A DNA stretch of 64,000 nucleotides from an uncultured Flavobacteriaceae bacterium (GCA_943788165.1 CALSPF010000002.1:448909-512908); one strand, 5' to 3'; counted from the stretch's first letter, positions 47,954 through 57,223 are shown. Numbers and translations are program-made. The notes: generated from the sequence alone by a model not told the origin.

Positions 47954-48667
47954 TTATTGTTTACGCTTGATACGTGCTTTGTATATTTCTTCTACAAAAG
48001 CAGCGCTAATTACTCCGGTTGGGATAGCCACAACTGCAATTCCAACCAATGAAATGAGGGAAGCAAATATTTTCCCACCAACAGTTATCGGATAAACATC
48101 TCCATAACCAACCGTTGCCAGAGAAACTGTTGCCCACCAAATAGATTCTGTAATACTGGAGAATTTTTCTGGTTGTGCGTCATATTCTAAGTAATAAATG
48201 GCTGAGGCAGAAAATAAAATGGTTAAAGTGGATAAGAACAGGGTGAACACAAGTTCATTTTTAACAGAGAATAAAGCTTTTGTAAACACCTTGAGGGAAT
48301 TACTTTTTCGACCGAATTTAAAAATTCGAGTTAAACGGAAAAGGCGTAATATTCGTAAAAAACGTCCGTCTAGTTTGATGAATTGATTGAGGTAGAATGG
48401 TAGAATCGAAATTAAATCGATAATACCAAAAAAACTAAAAATGTATTGAAAAGCACCAGTGGCACCGTTTTGATAAATAGCATATCCAATGCGGTACAAG
48501 TATTCTGCACTAAATACAATGATTGAAATGATCTCAAAGATTTGAAAATAAGTGCCATAAGCTGTTCTTAGGCTTAGGTGTGATTCCAGTATCATTGCAC
48601 CAACATTCATAAAAATTAGAATGTAGATGCTTTTATCTATCCAAGCATGTAGATCTTTTACTTTCAA
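47954..48667 (-). CDS. Voltage-gated-type potassium channel
   Basis: A 237-residue six-helix cation channel. S4 carries regularly spaced Arg (LRILRLFRLTRIFKF, about residues 108-122), and the pore loop has the K+ selectivity filter TVGYGD before VYP. It is shorter than many relatives because it lacks long cytoplasmic tails. The apparent start is TTG at 48667; the next Met is inside the first helix. The small frame 48671-48757 ends 3 bp upstream. It lies within the carotenoid region for no obvious reason. Confidence 0.87.
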   Translation of the reverse strand: MKVKDLHAWIDKSIYILIFMNVGAMILESHLSLRTAYGTYFQIFEIISIIVFSAEYLYRIGYAIYQNGATGAFQYIFSFFGIIDLISILPFYLNQFIKLDGRFLRILRLFRLTRIFKFGRKSNSLKVFTKALFSVKNELVFTLFLSTLTILFSASAIYYLEYDAQPEKFSSITESIWWATVSLATVGYGDVYPITVGGKIFASLISLVGIAVVAIPTGVISAAFVEEIYKARIKRKQ

Positions 48668-48670
48668 AAT

Positions 48671-48757
48671 TTATTGTTTGTTCATGTCACGAATAATAAA
48701 CACGCAAACAAGTATTGTGGTAACGATAACAACATTGGCAACAAAAGTAGTAGTCAT
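48671..48757 (-). CDS. Possible 28-residue membrane peptide upstream of the channel gene
   Basis: A short frame from ATG 48757 to TAA 48671: MTTTF, then a hydrophobic stretch VANVVIVTTILVCVFII and a polar RDMNKQ tail. This is a plausible single-helix small protein. It ends 3 bp before the TTG start of the channel gene, so translation could be coupled and might explain the weak start codon. No independent proof that it is expressed. Confidence 0.4.
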   Translation of the reverse strand: MTTTFVANVVIVTTILVCVFIIRDMNKQ

Positions 48758-48896
48758 AATATAGTAATTAGTGTTGAAACAAAAATACGGAAATCTCCCG
48801 AATCTTCTATGCTGCTTCCCACTACATTTAATGTATTATCGAATGCAGCTATTATTTTGTCTAAGCTCAATCAGTAAAAAGAGTTAAAATACTTTT

Positions 48897-48923
48897 TTGT
48901 TTAACCTTTTATTATTATATTTA
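48897..48923 (+). promoter_or_regulatory. Putative promoter TTG-N16-TATATTTA upstream of the crtA leader
   Basis: TTG at 48897-48899, a 16-bp spacer and TATATTTA at 48916-48923, a one-mismatch -7 box in an AT-rich stretch. A transcript starting at about 48929 would include the stem-loop at 48947-49009 and reach crtA. Confidence 0.4.
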
Positions 48924-48946
48924 AACAGTTTAATTTAATTTGGTTT

Positions 48947-49012
48947 AAGACACCTCTGTAGATTTACTTCCAAAGTCAAATTCTAAAATCCTATATGCAG
49001 AGGTGTTTTTTT
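48947..49012 (+). terminator. Long-loop stem with T-run upstream of crtA (terminator, attenuator or small RNA end)
   Basis: The left arm AAGACACCTCTGTA (48947-48960) pairs with TATGCAGAGGTGTTTT (around 48996-49009), including a core of nine perfect pairs. A T-run continues to 49012. The 35-nt loop is larger than in normal terminators. It lies in the leader of crtA, 24 bp before the start, so it could attenuate the carotenoid genes or end a short RNA of about 80 nt. Confidence 0.5.
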
Positions 49013-49035
49013 AAAAAAGCAGTACCTTTCACTGT

Positions 49036-49722
49036 ATGAATACACGTTCTGACCAAGTAACACAACTTTATTTATTTTCTTTTAAACGCAATAAACCTTG
49101 GGCTTTTAAGCAAATGGGAATTGGGTACAGTCAACTCAATGATATATCTGATTTGTCTTTTTTCCGCCTCTTGGGAACTGGTGGAGGAGCTGGATTTAGT
49201 TTGCGCCCAGACTTTTCAACCTATGCTTTTTTAGGTGTTTGGAAGAATGCTGCGGCTGCAGTTCAATTCAAAGAGGAACATCGGTTTATACAAGATTATT
49301 TTGAAAAGGCGAGTAGTATTCGCTTGCTAACTCTCTCAAATATAAAAAATCAAGGAATGTGGGGTGGACAAAACCCATTTCAGTCCCCCAAAGATTTAGT
49401 AGCTGGAAATAAAAAAGTTGCCATCATTACACGGGCAACACTTCGTTGGTCGCGTTTATTGTCTTTCTGGCGTGCTGTACCCAGAGCCAGTAGAGCAATT
49501 GAAGCGGCAGAAGGAGTGTATTTTTATAAGGGAATTGGTGAATGGCCGTTTATTCAGCAAGCGACCATTAGCTTGTGGGATTCAATGGACAACGTTCTAC
49601 AATTTGCCTATAAATCTGCAGAGCATGGAACAATTGTAAAAGAAACAAGGCAAAAAAGATGGTATACAGAGGACCTGTTTTCACGTTTCTATGTTGAACA
49701 AGATGAACAATTGAAGGGATGA
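49036..49722 (+). CDS. crtA: Spheroidene-monooxygenase-related carotenoid 2'-hydroxylase (CrtA family)
   Basis: A 228-residue CrtA-family oxygenase. Recognised from RATLRWSRLLSFWRAVP, GIGEWPFIQQATISLW and RWYTEDLFSRF, all conserved in CrtA proteins. In purple bacteria CrtA makes 2-keto groups on acyclic carotenoid ends; in the marine flavobacterium P99-3 a CrtA-related enzyme hydroxylates C-2' in myxol synthesis. The neighbours crtD and cruF make the flavobacterial role more likely. Its stop overlaps the crtD start (ATGA). Confidence 0.82.
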   Translation: MNTRSDQVTQLYLFSFKRNKPWAFKQMGIGYSQLNDISDLSFFRLLGTGGGAGFSLRPDFSTYAFLGVWKNAAAAVQFKEEHRFIQDYFEKASSIRLLTLSNIKNQGMWGGQNPFQSPKDLVAGNKKVAIITRATLRWSRLLSFWRAVPRASRAIEAAEGVYFYKGIGEWPFIQQATISLWDSMDNVLQFAYKSAEHGTIVKETRQKRWYTEDLFSRFYVEQDEQLKG

Positions 49723-51194
49723 AAAAAAGTATTGTCATTGGTGCCGGTATTGCTGGAATAGCGACTTCTATTCGTTTAGCAAAAAAAGGCTATACTGTAG
49801 AAGTTTATGAATCAAATCGCTACCCTGGCGGGAAGCTGAGCGCTTTTTCATCGGAAGGTTACCGATTTGACGCTGGGCCATCTTTGTTTACCATGCCACA
49901 ATATGTTGATGCACTTTTTGAATTATGTGATGAAGATCCACGTGCGCATTTTACTTACCAAAAGAAAGAGATTGGTTGTGAATATTTTTGGCCAGATGGA
50001 ACCCGTTTAACCGCTTTTAGCGATCAAGATCGCTTCCTTAAAGAAGTTGAAGAAAAATTAAATGTGGACCCCTCTGTAGTGAAAAATTATCTGGCAAGAG
50101 CAAAAGAAAAATTTGATTTAACTGCTGAGTTATTCTTGGAAAATTCATTACACAGATGGGGAACATTTTTAACAAAAAAAACTATCAAAGCCTTGTCGAG
50201 GCTTCCACTTTTTGAACTCAATAAAAGTTTGGCTAAGGTCAATACAGCTCAATTGAAAGAGCCACATTTAGTCCAGTTTTATAACCGTTTTGCGACCTAT
50301 AACGGCTCTTCTCCTTTTCAAACCCCGGGTATAATGACGCTTGTTCAGCATTTAGAGTCGGAGTATGGGACATTTGTACCCGAAGGAGGAATGGAACAAA
50401 TAAGTCAATCTCTCTATCTGTTGGCCAAACGTCAGGGAGTTAAATTTCATTTCAATCAAAAAGTCACAGAGATTCTCCACACCAAAAATGAGGTCACAGC
50501 TGTTATGGTAGACAAGCAAAAACTGTTTGCCGACGTGATTGTATCTAATATGGATATTTTCCCAACCTACCGACATCTTCTGCCAAAAGCAAAAGCTCCT
50601 GAAAAAATACTTGCACAGGAAAGATCTAGTTCAGCAGTCATTTTTTATTGGGGAATTCAAAAACAATTTCCTTCTTTGGATTTGCATAATATCTTTTTTT
50701 CTGAGGACTATCAAGCGGAATTTAAAGCTATTTTCAAGGAGCACTCGCTCTATGATGACCCCACAATTTATGTTAATATTACGGCAAAAGATGTTCCCTC
50801 TGATGCGCCCGAGGGCTGTGAAAATTGGTTTGTTATGATCAATACACCCGCAGATTATGGGCAGGATTGGGAGGCAGATATTGTATCGCTTCGCACCAAA
50901 GTGTTGGACAAGTTAGAGGTGCGATTAACTACCAGCATACGCAAACATATTGTGACAGAAGAAGTGTTGACTCCACCCAAAATACAAGCCAAAACACAGT
51001 CCCATTTGGGTGCTTTGTATGGTGCATCTAGTAACGATAAAATGGCTGCTTTTTGGCGTCATCCGAATTTTTCGCGTGAATTTAAAAATCTTTACTTTTG
51101 CGGTGGTAGTGTTCATCCAGGGGGAGGTATCCCATTGTGTTTGTTGTCTGCCAAAATTGTTAGCGATCAATTAGCTCCGTTACATGATAAATAA
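49719..51194 (+). CDS. crtD: Carotenoid 3,4-desaturase (CrtD-like, CrtI superfamily)
   Basis: A 491-residue FAD desaturase paralogous to CrtI. N-terminal IVIGAGIAGIATSIRLAKKGY and YESNRYPGGKLSAF; C-terminal CGGSVHPGGGIPLCLLSAK, whose extra Cys and His pattern matches 1-hydroxycarotenoid 3,4-desaturases rather than phytoene desaturase. It would introduce the 3',4' double bond after CruF hydration. Translationally coupled on both sides: 4 bp overlap with crtA and 11 bp with cruF. Confidence 0.85.
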   Translation: MKKSIVIGAGIAGIATSIRLAKKGYTVEVYESNRYPGGKLSAFSSEGYRFDAGPSLFTMPQYVDALFELCDEDPRAHFTYQKKEIGCEYFWPDGTRLTAFSDQDRFLKEVEEKLNVDPSVVKNYLARAKEKFDLTAELFLENSLHRWGTFLTKKTIKALSRLPLFELNKSLAKVNTAQLKEPHLVQFYNRFATYNGSSPFQTPGIMTLVQHLESEYGTFVPEGGMEQISQSLYLLAKRQGVKFHFNQKVTEILHTKNEVTAVMVDKQKLFADVIVSNMDIFPTYRHLLPKAKAPEKILAQERSSSAVIFYWGIQKQFPSLDLHNIFFSEDYQAEFKAIFKEHSLYDDPTIYVNITAKDVPSDAPEGCENWFVMINTPADYGQDWEADIVSLRTKVLDKLEVRLTTSIRKHIVTEEVLTPPKIQAKTQSHLGALYGASSNDKMAAFWRHPNFSREFKNLYFCGGSVHPGGGIPLCLLSAKIVSDQLAPLHDK

Positions 51195-51843
51195 AAACTC
51201 CATTCAATTAAACGACATTGCCATTGGCATAGTATGGCTTTTCCACGTGAGTGGAATAGTGGGGATCTTGTATGGCGATTCGCAATGGTTTGTTGGTGCG
51301 ACCCCCCTCAATTTGGTACTTTCCTTTGTGTTGTTAATGGTTACAAGCCGAAAAGAACCGAAGGTATATTGGATGGCGGGAATTACTTTTCTTGTGGGTA
51401 TGGTTGCCGAAGCTCTTGGAGTAAATTATGGGATTATTTTTGGCCAATACGAATATGGTGATGCATTGGGTTGGAAAGTAGCTGGCGTGCCTTGGTTAAT
51501 TGGTGTCAATTGGGCGATTCTTACTATATGTTGTGCTGCCATTGCAGCAAATATTGCAGGGCATATTCTCAGTAAAATTTTTCTAGGGATAGGCTTAATG
51601 CTCTTGTTGGATGCTGTAATAGAACCCATTGCCCCCTTGTTGGATTTCTGGGAATTTACAGGAGGAACGGCTCCAGCCCAAAATTACATTGGGTGGTTTT
51701 TGACAGCACTGCCCTTGCATGTTTTTTACCACCTTTTCAAAATTGAGATTAAAGGTACATTCACCCATCATCTTTTCTTATTACAAATTGTATTTTTCAC
51801 CATACTTTTACTGCAAATCAATACCCTTCAAAATGCACTCTAA
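51184..51843 (+). CDS. cruF: Carotenoid 1,2-hydratase (CruF-like, DUF422)
   Basis: A 219-residue integral membrane protein with about seven helices. It belongs to the carotenoid biosynthesis DUF422/CruF family: AEALGVNYGIIFGQYEYG, GVPWLIGVNWAIL and EPIAPLLDFWEF are the signature segments. It adds water across the 1',2' double bond of the acyclic end of gamma-carotene or lycopene. It overlaps crtD by 11 bp and the lipoprotein gene that follows by 11 bp. Confidence 0.85.
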   Translation: MINKNSIQLNDIAIGIVWLFHVSGIVGILYGDSQWFVGATPLNLVLSFVLLMVTSRKEPKVYWMAGITFLVGMVAEALGVNYGIIFGQYEYGDALGWKVAGVPWLIGVNWAILTICCAAIAANIAGHILSKIFLGIGLMLLLDAVIEPIAPLLDFWEFTGGTAPAQNYIGWFLTALPLHVFYHLFKIEIKGTFTHHLFLLQIVFFTILLLQINTLQNAL

Positions 51844-52372
51844 ATTCATTCTTTTTTGTATTGCTTTAATGTTCATTCGTTGTTCCTCTTCTGTAGAACA
51901 GAAGAACCCAACGGTTGTTCAAGAAGAAAAGCCTTTGAGCATAGAGAAGGAGTCAATTCAGGTATATCAATTACAAGAAAACGCTCTCCTAGATTCCTTG
52001 TTGTTTCCCATTGAGGAATTCACATTATTCCGATCGACAATAGAAGATTTGTCGAAGCTCAATCCTGCAGGCCTAGAGCCTTTTCTATATGATGCTTTGC
52101 TGAAATGTAACGACTTATTGCGGCAGAAACTTCCAGTGCCCTTTTCAACACCTGATATTCATAGCAGACTAAAAGTTGTAAAAACGGAATTAATAAAGGC
52201 GCGCTATTATGGGCAAGAAGCTGATCAGGAACAACTCAACGAAAGTTTGAAAAAATTATACAAAGCTTACAAGGCCTATTTAATGCGTATTGAAGACTAT
52301 GCCGTTGAAGTGAAAGAGGAAAACAATTTGGAGGTAAACAAACCAGAACGTTTAGAGGTATCCAGACGTTGA
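51833..52372 (+). CDS. Hypothetical lipoprotein
   Basis: A 179-residue protein. The start at 51833 gives MHSKFILFCIALMFIRCSSS, a lipoprotein signal; longer in-frame starts run into cruF. The rest is acidic and helical (LDSLLFPIEEFTLFRSTIEDLSKL; LKKLYKAYKAYLMR). No family recognised. It overlaps cruF by 11 bp, so it is carried on the carotenoid transcript, but nothing in the sequence links it to pigment. Its 3' end overlaps the convergent gene by 21 bp. Confidence 0.8.
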   Translation: MHSKFILFCIALMFIRCSSSVEQKNPTVVQEEKPLSIEKESIQVYQLQENALLDSLLFPIEEFTLFRSTIEDLSKLNPAGLEPFLYDALLKCNDLLRQKLPVPFSTPDIHSRLKVVKTELIKARYYGQEADQEQLNESLKKLYKAYKAYLMRIEDYAVEVKEENNLEVNKPERLEVSRR

Positions 52373-52828
52373 AAAAGCTTTGGCGTTAACTTCAATGCTG
52401 AACAGTTCGTTTTCGTCAATGCTTGCAGCTATTTTGGTTAAATGCTTTTGGTAAATCAAGGCGTTCTTTTCGGTTAGATCTACTTGAATCAACTCTTCGA
52501 TATTTGCTTTGAATAACTGATCTTGGCTAAGGCATTCCGCAAAAGAATTTTTCTTATCTCTTCCAGGTTTTGTCATCATCAATTGACGAATATCTGGACG
52601 TTTTAAGATCACATCTTCAGCCTCTATTCCATGTTCTCTTAAAAGATTGCTGAAATCATAGAACATACTATTACGGTAGAGAGCTTGTTGATTAAAGAAA
52701 CGCTTAAAGCCGGGGAGGTCTTGTCGATCTGCGGCATTTAAATACATCAATTTATCCTTTCTACTCTGATTGAGTAAACGTTCAAGTAATATGACAGTGT
52801 TTTTTTTAGACACAGTAGGCTGTTTCAA
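52352..52828 (-). CDS. Four-helix-bundle protein (DUF2383/ferritin-like)
   Basis: A 158-residue all-helical protein. The two halves (LLNQSRKDKLMYLNAADRQ; LFKANIEELIQVDLTEKNAL) have the spacing of the DUF2383/PA2169-type ferritin-like bundle, with Glu/Asp/His that could bind metal. The N-terminus is basic and without a signal. Function is unknown, and the family assignment is moderate. Confidence 0.65.
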   Translation of the reverse strand: MKQPTVSKKNTVILLERLLNQSRKDKLMYLNAADRQDLPGFKRFFNQQALYRNSMFYDFSNLLREHGIEAEDVILKRPDIRQLMMTKPGRDKKNSFAECLSQDQLFKANIEELIQVDLTEKNALIYQKHLTKIAASIDENELFSIEVNAKAFSTSGYL

Positions 52829-52872
52829 TTAGATTAAATATATAACCTTAGATAGTTGATTTTACACATTTG

Positions 52873-53697
52873 CTATTTTAATATCAACAAGTTTTCAACG
52901 ACAAAGCGATAGTCGAGCGCTGTTTGAATTTTGGCAGAAGAGATGACACGGTCGTGTGCTTTTTTTGACAGAAAAACGGGAGTAGGCAATATTGCTAAAG
53001 CTGCCATTTCAGTATAGTATTTTTTTCTACTGGGATGATAAGGGGTAACTCCATTGAAGGTGATATTCCCTTTGAATTTAGTAACACAAGCAAGAATAAG
53101 ACCAATGCAATCGATTAGGTGAATTAAATTAATTCTTCCTTCAGCATTTGAGATTTGACCTTTTTTTGCCAAACTAAAAATGGGGTGGCGGTTTGGACCA
53201 ATTAATCCACCAAAACGAATAATACAACTTTCGAAAAAGGGGTTTATTAACAGTTTTTGTTCACAAGCCAAGAGTTGTTTTCCCGATTCAGAAGTAGGCT
53301 TTGCCTTCAATGTTTCGTCAATTTCTCCACTTGCTTGGCCATAGACCGACGTACTACTGATGAAAACCACTTTTTTAACCTCTTGTGCATTAACTTCCTT
53401 GATGATTTCTTCCATGACTAGGTCAAAGCGTTTTCCCGGATTTTGTCTAATTCCTGGTGGAATAGCAATAATGAGTAGATCAAGTGCTAAAAGGAAGGGG
53501 GCCAAAGAAGAACAGTCATTGACAGTACATTCGCTTAAAAAAGGAGTAACTCCTTGCGATTTTATTTTTGCAAGTTTCTCTTTCGATGTTGTGGTACCTC
53601 GAACAACATAGCCAGCATCGACAAGCTGTTTTGCCAAGGGTAAGCCCAGCCAACCACAGCCCAACACCCCAATTAATTTAGTACTTTTCTCCATCAT
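52873..53697 (-). CDS. NAD(P)-binding epimerase-like protein (YeeZ type)
   Basis: A 274-residue extended-SDR-like protein. Rossmann motif IGVLGCGWLGLPLAKQL; VVFISSTSVYGQ carries a Ser/Tyr pattern like sugar epimerases, but the YxxxK Lys is not evident, as in the YeeZ group. Substrate unknown. The first two codons are both Met (53697 or 53694). The gene stands alone, with the CBS gene divergent. Confidence 0.82.
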   Translation of the reverse strand: MMEKSTKLIGVLGCGWLGLPLAKQLVDAGYVVRGTTTSKEKLAKIKSQGVTPFLSECTVNDCSSLAPFLLALDLLIIAIPPGIRQNPGKRFDLVMEEIIKEVNAQEVKKVVFISSTSVYGQASGEIDETLKAKPTSESGKQLLACEQKLLINPFFESCIIRFGGLIGPNRHPIFSLAKKGQISNAEGRINLIHLIDCIGLILACVTKFKGNITFNGVTPYHPSRKKYYTEMAALAILPTPVFLSKKAHDRVISSAKIQTALDYRFVVENLLILK

Positions 53698-53787
53698 AAT
53701 TCTACCCCTAAAGATAACGAAGGATTGCTTAGATATGTGCTTTATTTATTTTTTGTTACCTTGTATATTCACCTAAACACTAAAACC

Positions 53788-54258
53788 ATGGCAGTAAAAA
53801 GTTTCCAAGGTCCACGCGCAGATACTGAAAAAGCAAAACCAGCCAACATACTTGTACGGGATATTATGACAACAAACATCGTCTCTTTCAGGGAAGATGA
53901 ATCTATACACGATGTGATGAAAGCCTTGATCAAGCATCGCATTTCTGGCGGACCTGTTGTGAATGAAAAAGGTCAATTGATCGGGATCATTTCTGAAGGC
54001 GATTGCATGAAAGAAATTTCGGATAGTCGTTATTTCAATATGCCAATTTTAGATAAATCTGTTGGTCATTTTATGACATCAAAAGTGGAGACGTTGCCAG
54101 AAGAAATGAGTTTGTTTGACGCAGCATCTATGTTTCACTCAACGGGTAGACGACGCTTTCCAGTTCTGGATAATGGCAATCTAGTGGGACAAGTAAGCCG
54201 TAAGGATATTGTCATTGCAGCAGCAAAATTGCGTGGGGCAACCTGGCATCAGCCATAA
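53788..54258 (+). CDS. CBS-domain-pair protein
   Basis: A 156-residue cytoplasmic protein. The start at 53788 (MAVKSFQGPRADTEKAK) is preferred; an in-frame Met 21 codons earlier would add a hydrophobic segment that lies in the promoter region. Two CBS domains: VRDIMTTNIVSFREDESIHDV... and VGHFMTSKVETLPEEM.... Such pairs bind adenine nucleotides and act as sensors. It ends overlapping the convergent HDAC-like gene by 10 bp. Confidence 0.9.
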   Translation: MAVKSFQGPRADTEKAKPANILVRDIMTTNIVSFREDESIHDVMKALIKHRISGGPVVNEKGQLIGIISEGDCMKEISDSRYFNMPILDKSVGHFMTSKVETLPEEMSLFDAASMFHSTGRRRFPVLDNGNLVGQVSRKDIVIAAAKLRGATWHQP

Positions 54259-55151
54259 AACTTTTGCGCAATTCGAAAGGTGTTTGCGTGTGCTTCTAGA
54301 ATGATTTTAATGTCTTTGGAGTAACCACCGCCCATGCTGCATTGTATGGGTATTCCTCTTTGTTTACAATTTTCTATGACAAAAGTGTCTCTTGCTTTAC
54401 AGCCTTCAATACTCATGCCTAGACGCCCCAATTTATCAGTGGCAACAACATCTACCCCGCAGAGATAGAAAATAAAATCGGGCTGTTGTTCGTCAATTAG
54501 TCGGGGGAGTGTTTGGTGTAAAACAGTAAGGTATTCATCGTCTGTGGTTCCATCTTCAAGACCAATGTCTAGATCACTCATTTCTTTGTGAAAGGGATAA
54601 TTTTTAGCTCCGTGCATTGAAAAGGTGAAAACGCCCGAATTCTTATTAAAAATTTCTGCGGTTCCATTGCCTTGATGGACATCCAGATCGACAATTAAAA
54701 TCTTTTTTGCTTTTTGATGATCCAATAAATATTGTGCTGCAATGGCTTGGTCGTTTAACAAGCAAAAGGCTTCTCCCTTTCCGCTAAATGCGTGATGTGT
54801 TCCTCCGGCTATATTCATGGCAATTCCCGTATCGAGTGCTTTTATTGATCCTTCAAGAGTTCCACCAGCAATAATTATTTCTCTCTCAATGAGTTGTTCA
54901 CTTAGGGGAAAACCAATTTTTCTAATTTCTTTTCTATCCAGAGCAAAGTCTAATAAGCGTTTTACATAAGCGGGTGTATGGACACGTTCAATAACAGATA
55001 AATCTATTTTTGTAGGAACAAAAAAATCTTCAGCGGTGCAGGTGCCTTCGTGCAAGAGTTGCCGCGGCAAGAGATCATATTTTTCCATGGGAAACCGATG
55101 TCCCTCTGGCAGAGGCAATTGATAAATAGGGTGATGTGCGATGGAAAGCAT
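54249..55151 (-). CDS. Histone-deacetylase-family protein (class IV/acetoin-utilisation type)
   Basis: A 300-residue zinc deacetylase-like protein. Metal site in IVDLDVHQGNGTAEIF (Asp and His), the GGTHHAF histidine pair, and the C-terminal GGGYSKD Gly-rich loop. The N-terminus HHPIYQLPLPEGHRFPMEKY is typical. Bacterial members act on acetylated small molecules, polyamines or proteins. The start overlaps the metG stop (TAATG), so the two are coupled. Confidence 0.9.
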   Translation of the reverse strand: MLSIAHHPIYQLPLPEGHRFPMEKYDLLPRQLLHEGTCTAEDFFVPTKIDLSVIERVHTPAYVKRLLDFALDRKEIRKIGFPLSEQLIEREIIIAGGTLEGSIKALDTGIAMNIAGGTHHAFSGKGEAFCLLNDQAIAAQYLLDHQKAKKILIVDLDVHQGNGTAEIFNKNSGVFTFSMHGAKNYPFHKEMSDLDIGLEDGTTDDEYLTVLHQTLPRLIDEQQPDFIFYLCGVDVVATDKLGRLGMSIEGCKARDTFVIENCKQRGIPIQCSMGGGYSKDIKIILEAHANTFRIAQKFYG

Positions 55152-57208
55152 TAATGAATAAGAAAGCCGTTTTCTCCTCCTTTATCGGGCGAAATAAATA
55201 CCATTTTACCCTCGGTATTTTCACTCATTAGGAGCATGCCTTGACTCTCGACACCACGAATGGTTCTAGGGGCTAGATTGGTTAAAACGGTAACCTGTTG
55301 TCCAACAACTTTTTCGGGAGAAAAGCTTTCAGCGATGCCCGACACAATGGTACGTGTTTCATTACCTAATTCTACTTGGAGCTGTAATAATTTTTTAGCC
55401 TTTTTCACTTTCTCGGCAGCAGTAATGGTTCCAACCCTGAGGTCAAGTTTGCTGAAATCATCAAATGTAATGGTTTCTTTTATTGGTGGAAGTTCGACCT
55501 CTTGTTGTTCGTTTTCTTCCTTTTTTTTTGACAATTTTTCTAATTGTTTTGCAATGACGTCGTCTTCAATTTTACTGAACAATAGTGTTTGTTCCCCAAT
55601 GATATGCTGGGCTTTTAGCAAGGTTGATTCGTTTGCAATTGTCTCCCAAGTCAGTGGCGAATCGATGTTGAGTATTCCACGTAGTTTTTGAGCACTGTGA
55701 GGTAAAAAGGGCTCACAAATTGACGATAATGCTGCCGCAATTTGAAGAGCTACATGCATGATGGTAGGAACACGTTCGGGTTGATCTTTGATGCGTTTCC
55801 ACGGCTCTTCGTCGGCAAGGTATTTGTTTCCTAAACGAGCAAGATTTAACATTTCTTGACTCGCTTCTCGAAAACGATATTTTTCAATCGATTTACCTAC
55901 ACGGGAGGGGAAGCATTTTATTTCGTCCAATACCGCTTGATCTTGGGATAAAATTTGACCGCTTTGTGGTACTTGGCCTGAATAGTATTTGTGCGTAAGG
56001 ACAACTGCTCTATTGATGAAGTTTCCGAAAATAGCAACTAATTCACTGTTGTTGCGGGTTTGAAAATCCTTCCAAGTAAAATCATTGTCTTTAGTTTCGG
56101 GTGCATTGGCAGTCAACACATAACGAAGCACATCTTCTTGTCCAGGAAATTCTTCGAGGTATTCGTGTAGCCAAACTGCCCAATTTTTTGAGGTAGAAAT
56201 TTTGTTGCCTTCTAGGTTCAAAAATTCATTTGCTGGAACGTTTTTGGGGAGAATATATTCTTTGGATGCTTTAAGTATGGCAGGGAAAATGATACAATGA
56301 AAAACAATATTGTCTTTCCCAATAAAGTGTACCAATTCAGTGTCTTTGTCTTTCCAATAGGGTTCCCAATCTTTTCCTTCACGGGCGGCCCATTCTTTGG
56401 TTGAAGAGATGTATCCAATGGGAGCATCAAACCAAACATAGAGCACTTTTCCTTCCCCTCCAGCTACCGGTACAGGGATTCCCCAATCTAGGTCACGGGT
56501 CACAGCTCTGGGCTTTAAACCATCATCTACCCAAGATTTAACCTGCCCATATACATTGGGTTTCCAGTCATTTTTGTGTCCTTCTAAGATCCATTCACGA
56601 ATAAAACCTTCATACTGATCTAGAGGCAGGAACCAATGTTTGGTTGCTTTTAGTTGGGGAACAGAACCCGAGAGTGTGGATTTTGGGTTGATCAATTCGG
56701 TAGCGCTTAGCGAGCTTCCACATTGTTCACATTGATCGCCATAGGCTTCAGGGTGATCACATTTTGGACAAGTTCCAGTGACAAATCGATCGGCTAAAAA
56801 TTGCTGCGCTTCTTCATCAAATAATTGTTCAGTGGTTTCTTCAATAAACTTGCCATCGACATGCATGTTTTTAAAAAATTCTGCCGCAGTTTTGTGATGT
56901 ATTTCGGCTGATGTACGTGAGTAATTGTCAAATGAAATTCCCAATTGATCGAAGGAAGTTCGAATCATTGCATCATACTTGTCAATGATTTCTTTTGGGC
57001 TTACTTCTTCTTTTTTAGCGCGAATTGAAATGGCTACTCCATGTTCATCACTACCGCAAATAAAGGCTACATCTTTATTTTGTGAACGTAGGTAACGAAC
57101 ATATATGTCTGCCGGCACATAAACTCCAGCAAGATGACCAATGTGTATGGGTCCGTTGGTATATGGAAGAGCGGCTGTAACTGTATATCGTTTTGCGGTA
57201 AGCGCCAT
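55151..57208 (-). CDS. metG: Methionine--tRNA ligase
   Basis: A 685-residue class I synthetase. The start at 57208 gives [19 protein letters not shown]; an upstream in-frame Met adds six residues. HIGH motif at residues 22-25; zinc knuckle CPKCDH...CEQCG; KISTS (KMSKS variant, about residue 337). The C-terminal EMAP/Trbp111 tRNA-binding domain begins at [12 protein letters not shown]. This is the long, dimeric form. It has a good -7 box upstream. Confidence 0.96.
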   Translation of the reverse strand: MALTAKRYTVTAALPYTNGPIHIGHLAGVYVPADIYVRYLRSQNKDVAFICGSDEHGVAISIRAKKEEVSPKEIIDKYDAMIRTSFDQLGISFDNYSRTSAEIHHKTAAEFFKNMHVDGKFIEETTEQLFDEEAQQFLADRFVTGTCPKCDHPEAYGDQCEQCGSSLSATELINPKSTLSGSVPQLKATKHWFLPLDQYEGFIREWILEGHKNDWKPNVYGQVKSWVDDGLKPRAVTRDLDWGIPVPVAGGEGKVLYVWFDAPIGYISSTKEWAAREGKDWEPYWKDKDTELVHFIGKDNIVFHCIIFPAILKASKEYILPKNVPANEFLNLEGNKISTSKNWAVWLHEYLEEFPGQEDVLRYVLTANAPETKDNDFTWKDFQTRNNSELVAIFGNFINRAVVLTHKYYSGQVPQSGQILSQDQAVLDEIKCFPSRVGKSIEKYRFREASQEMLNLARLGNKYLADEEPWKRIKDQPERVPTIMHVALQIAAALSSICEPFLPHSAQKLRGILNIDSPLTWETIANESTLLKAQHIIGEQTLLFSKIEDDVIAKQLEKLSKKKEENEQQEVELPPIKETITFDDFSKLDLRVGTITAAEKVKKAKKLLQLQVELGNETRTIVSGIAESFSPEKVVGQQVTVLTNLAPRTIRGVESQGMLLMSENTEGKMVFISPDKGGENGFLIH

Positions 57209-57223
57209 GAAATAAATTTTAGG

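Noticed and set aside
48674-48877. A 67-codon open frame on the plus strand between the channel and crtA
   Set aside because: Polar, Asn-rich, no motif, no promoter in place, and it runs across the possible small peptide and the spacer; the minus-strand peptide is the better candidate.
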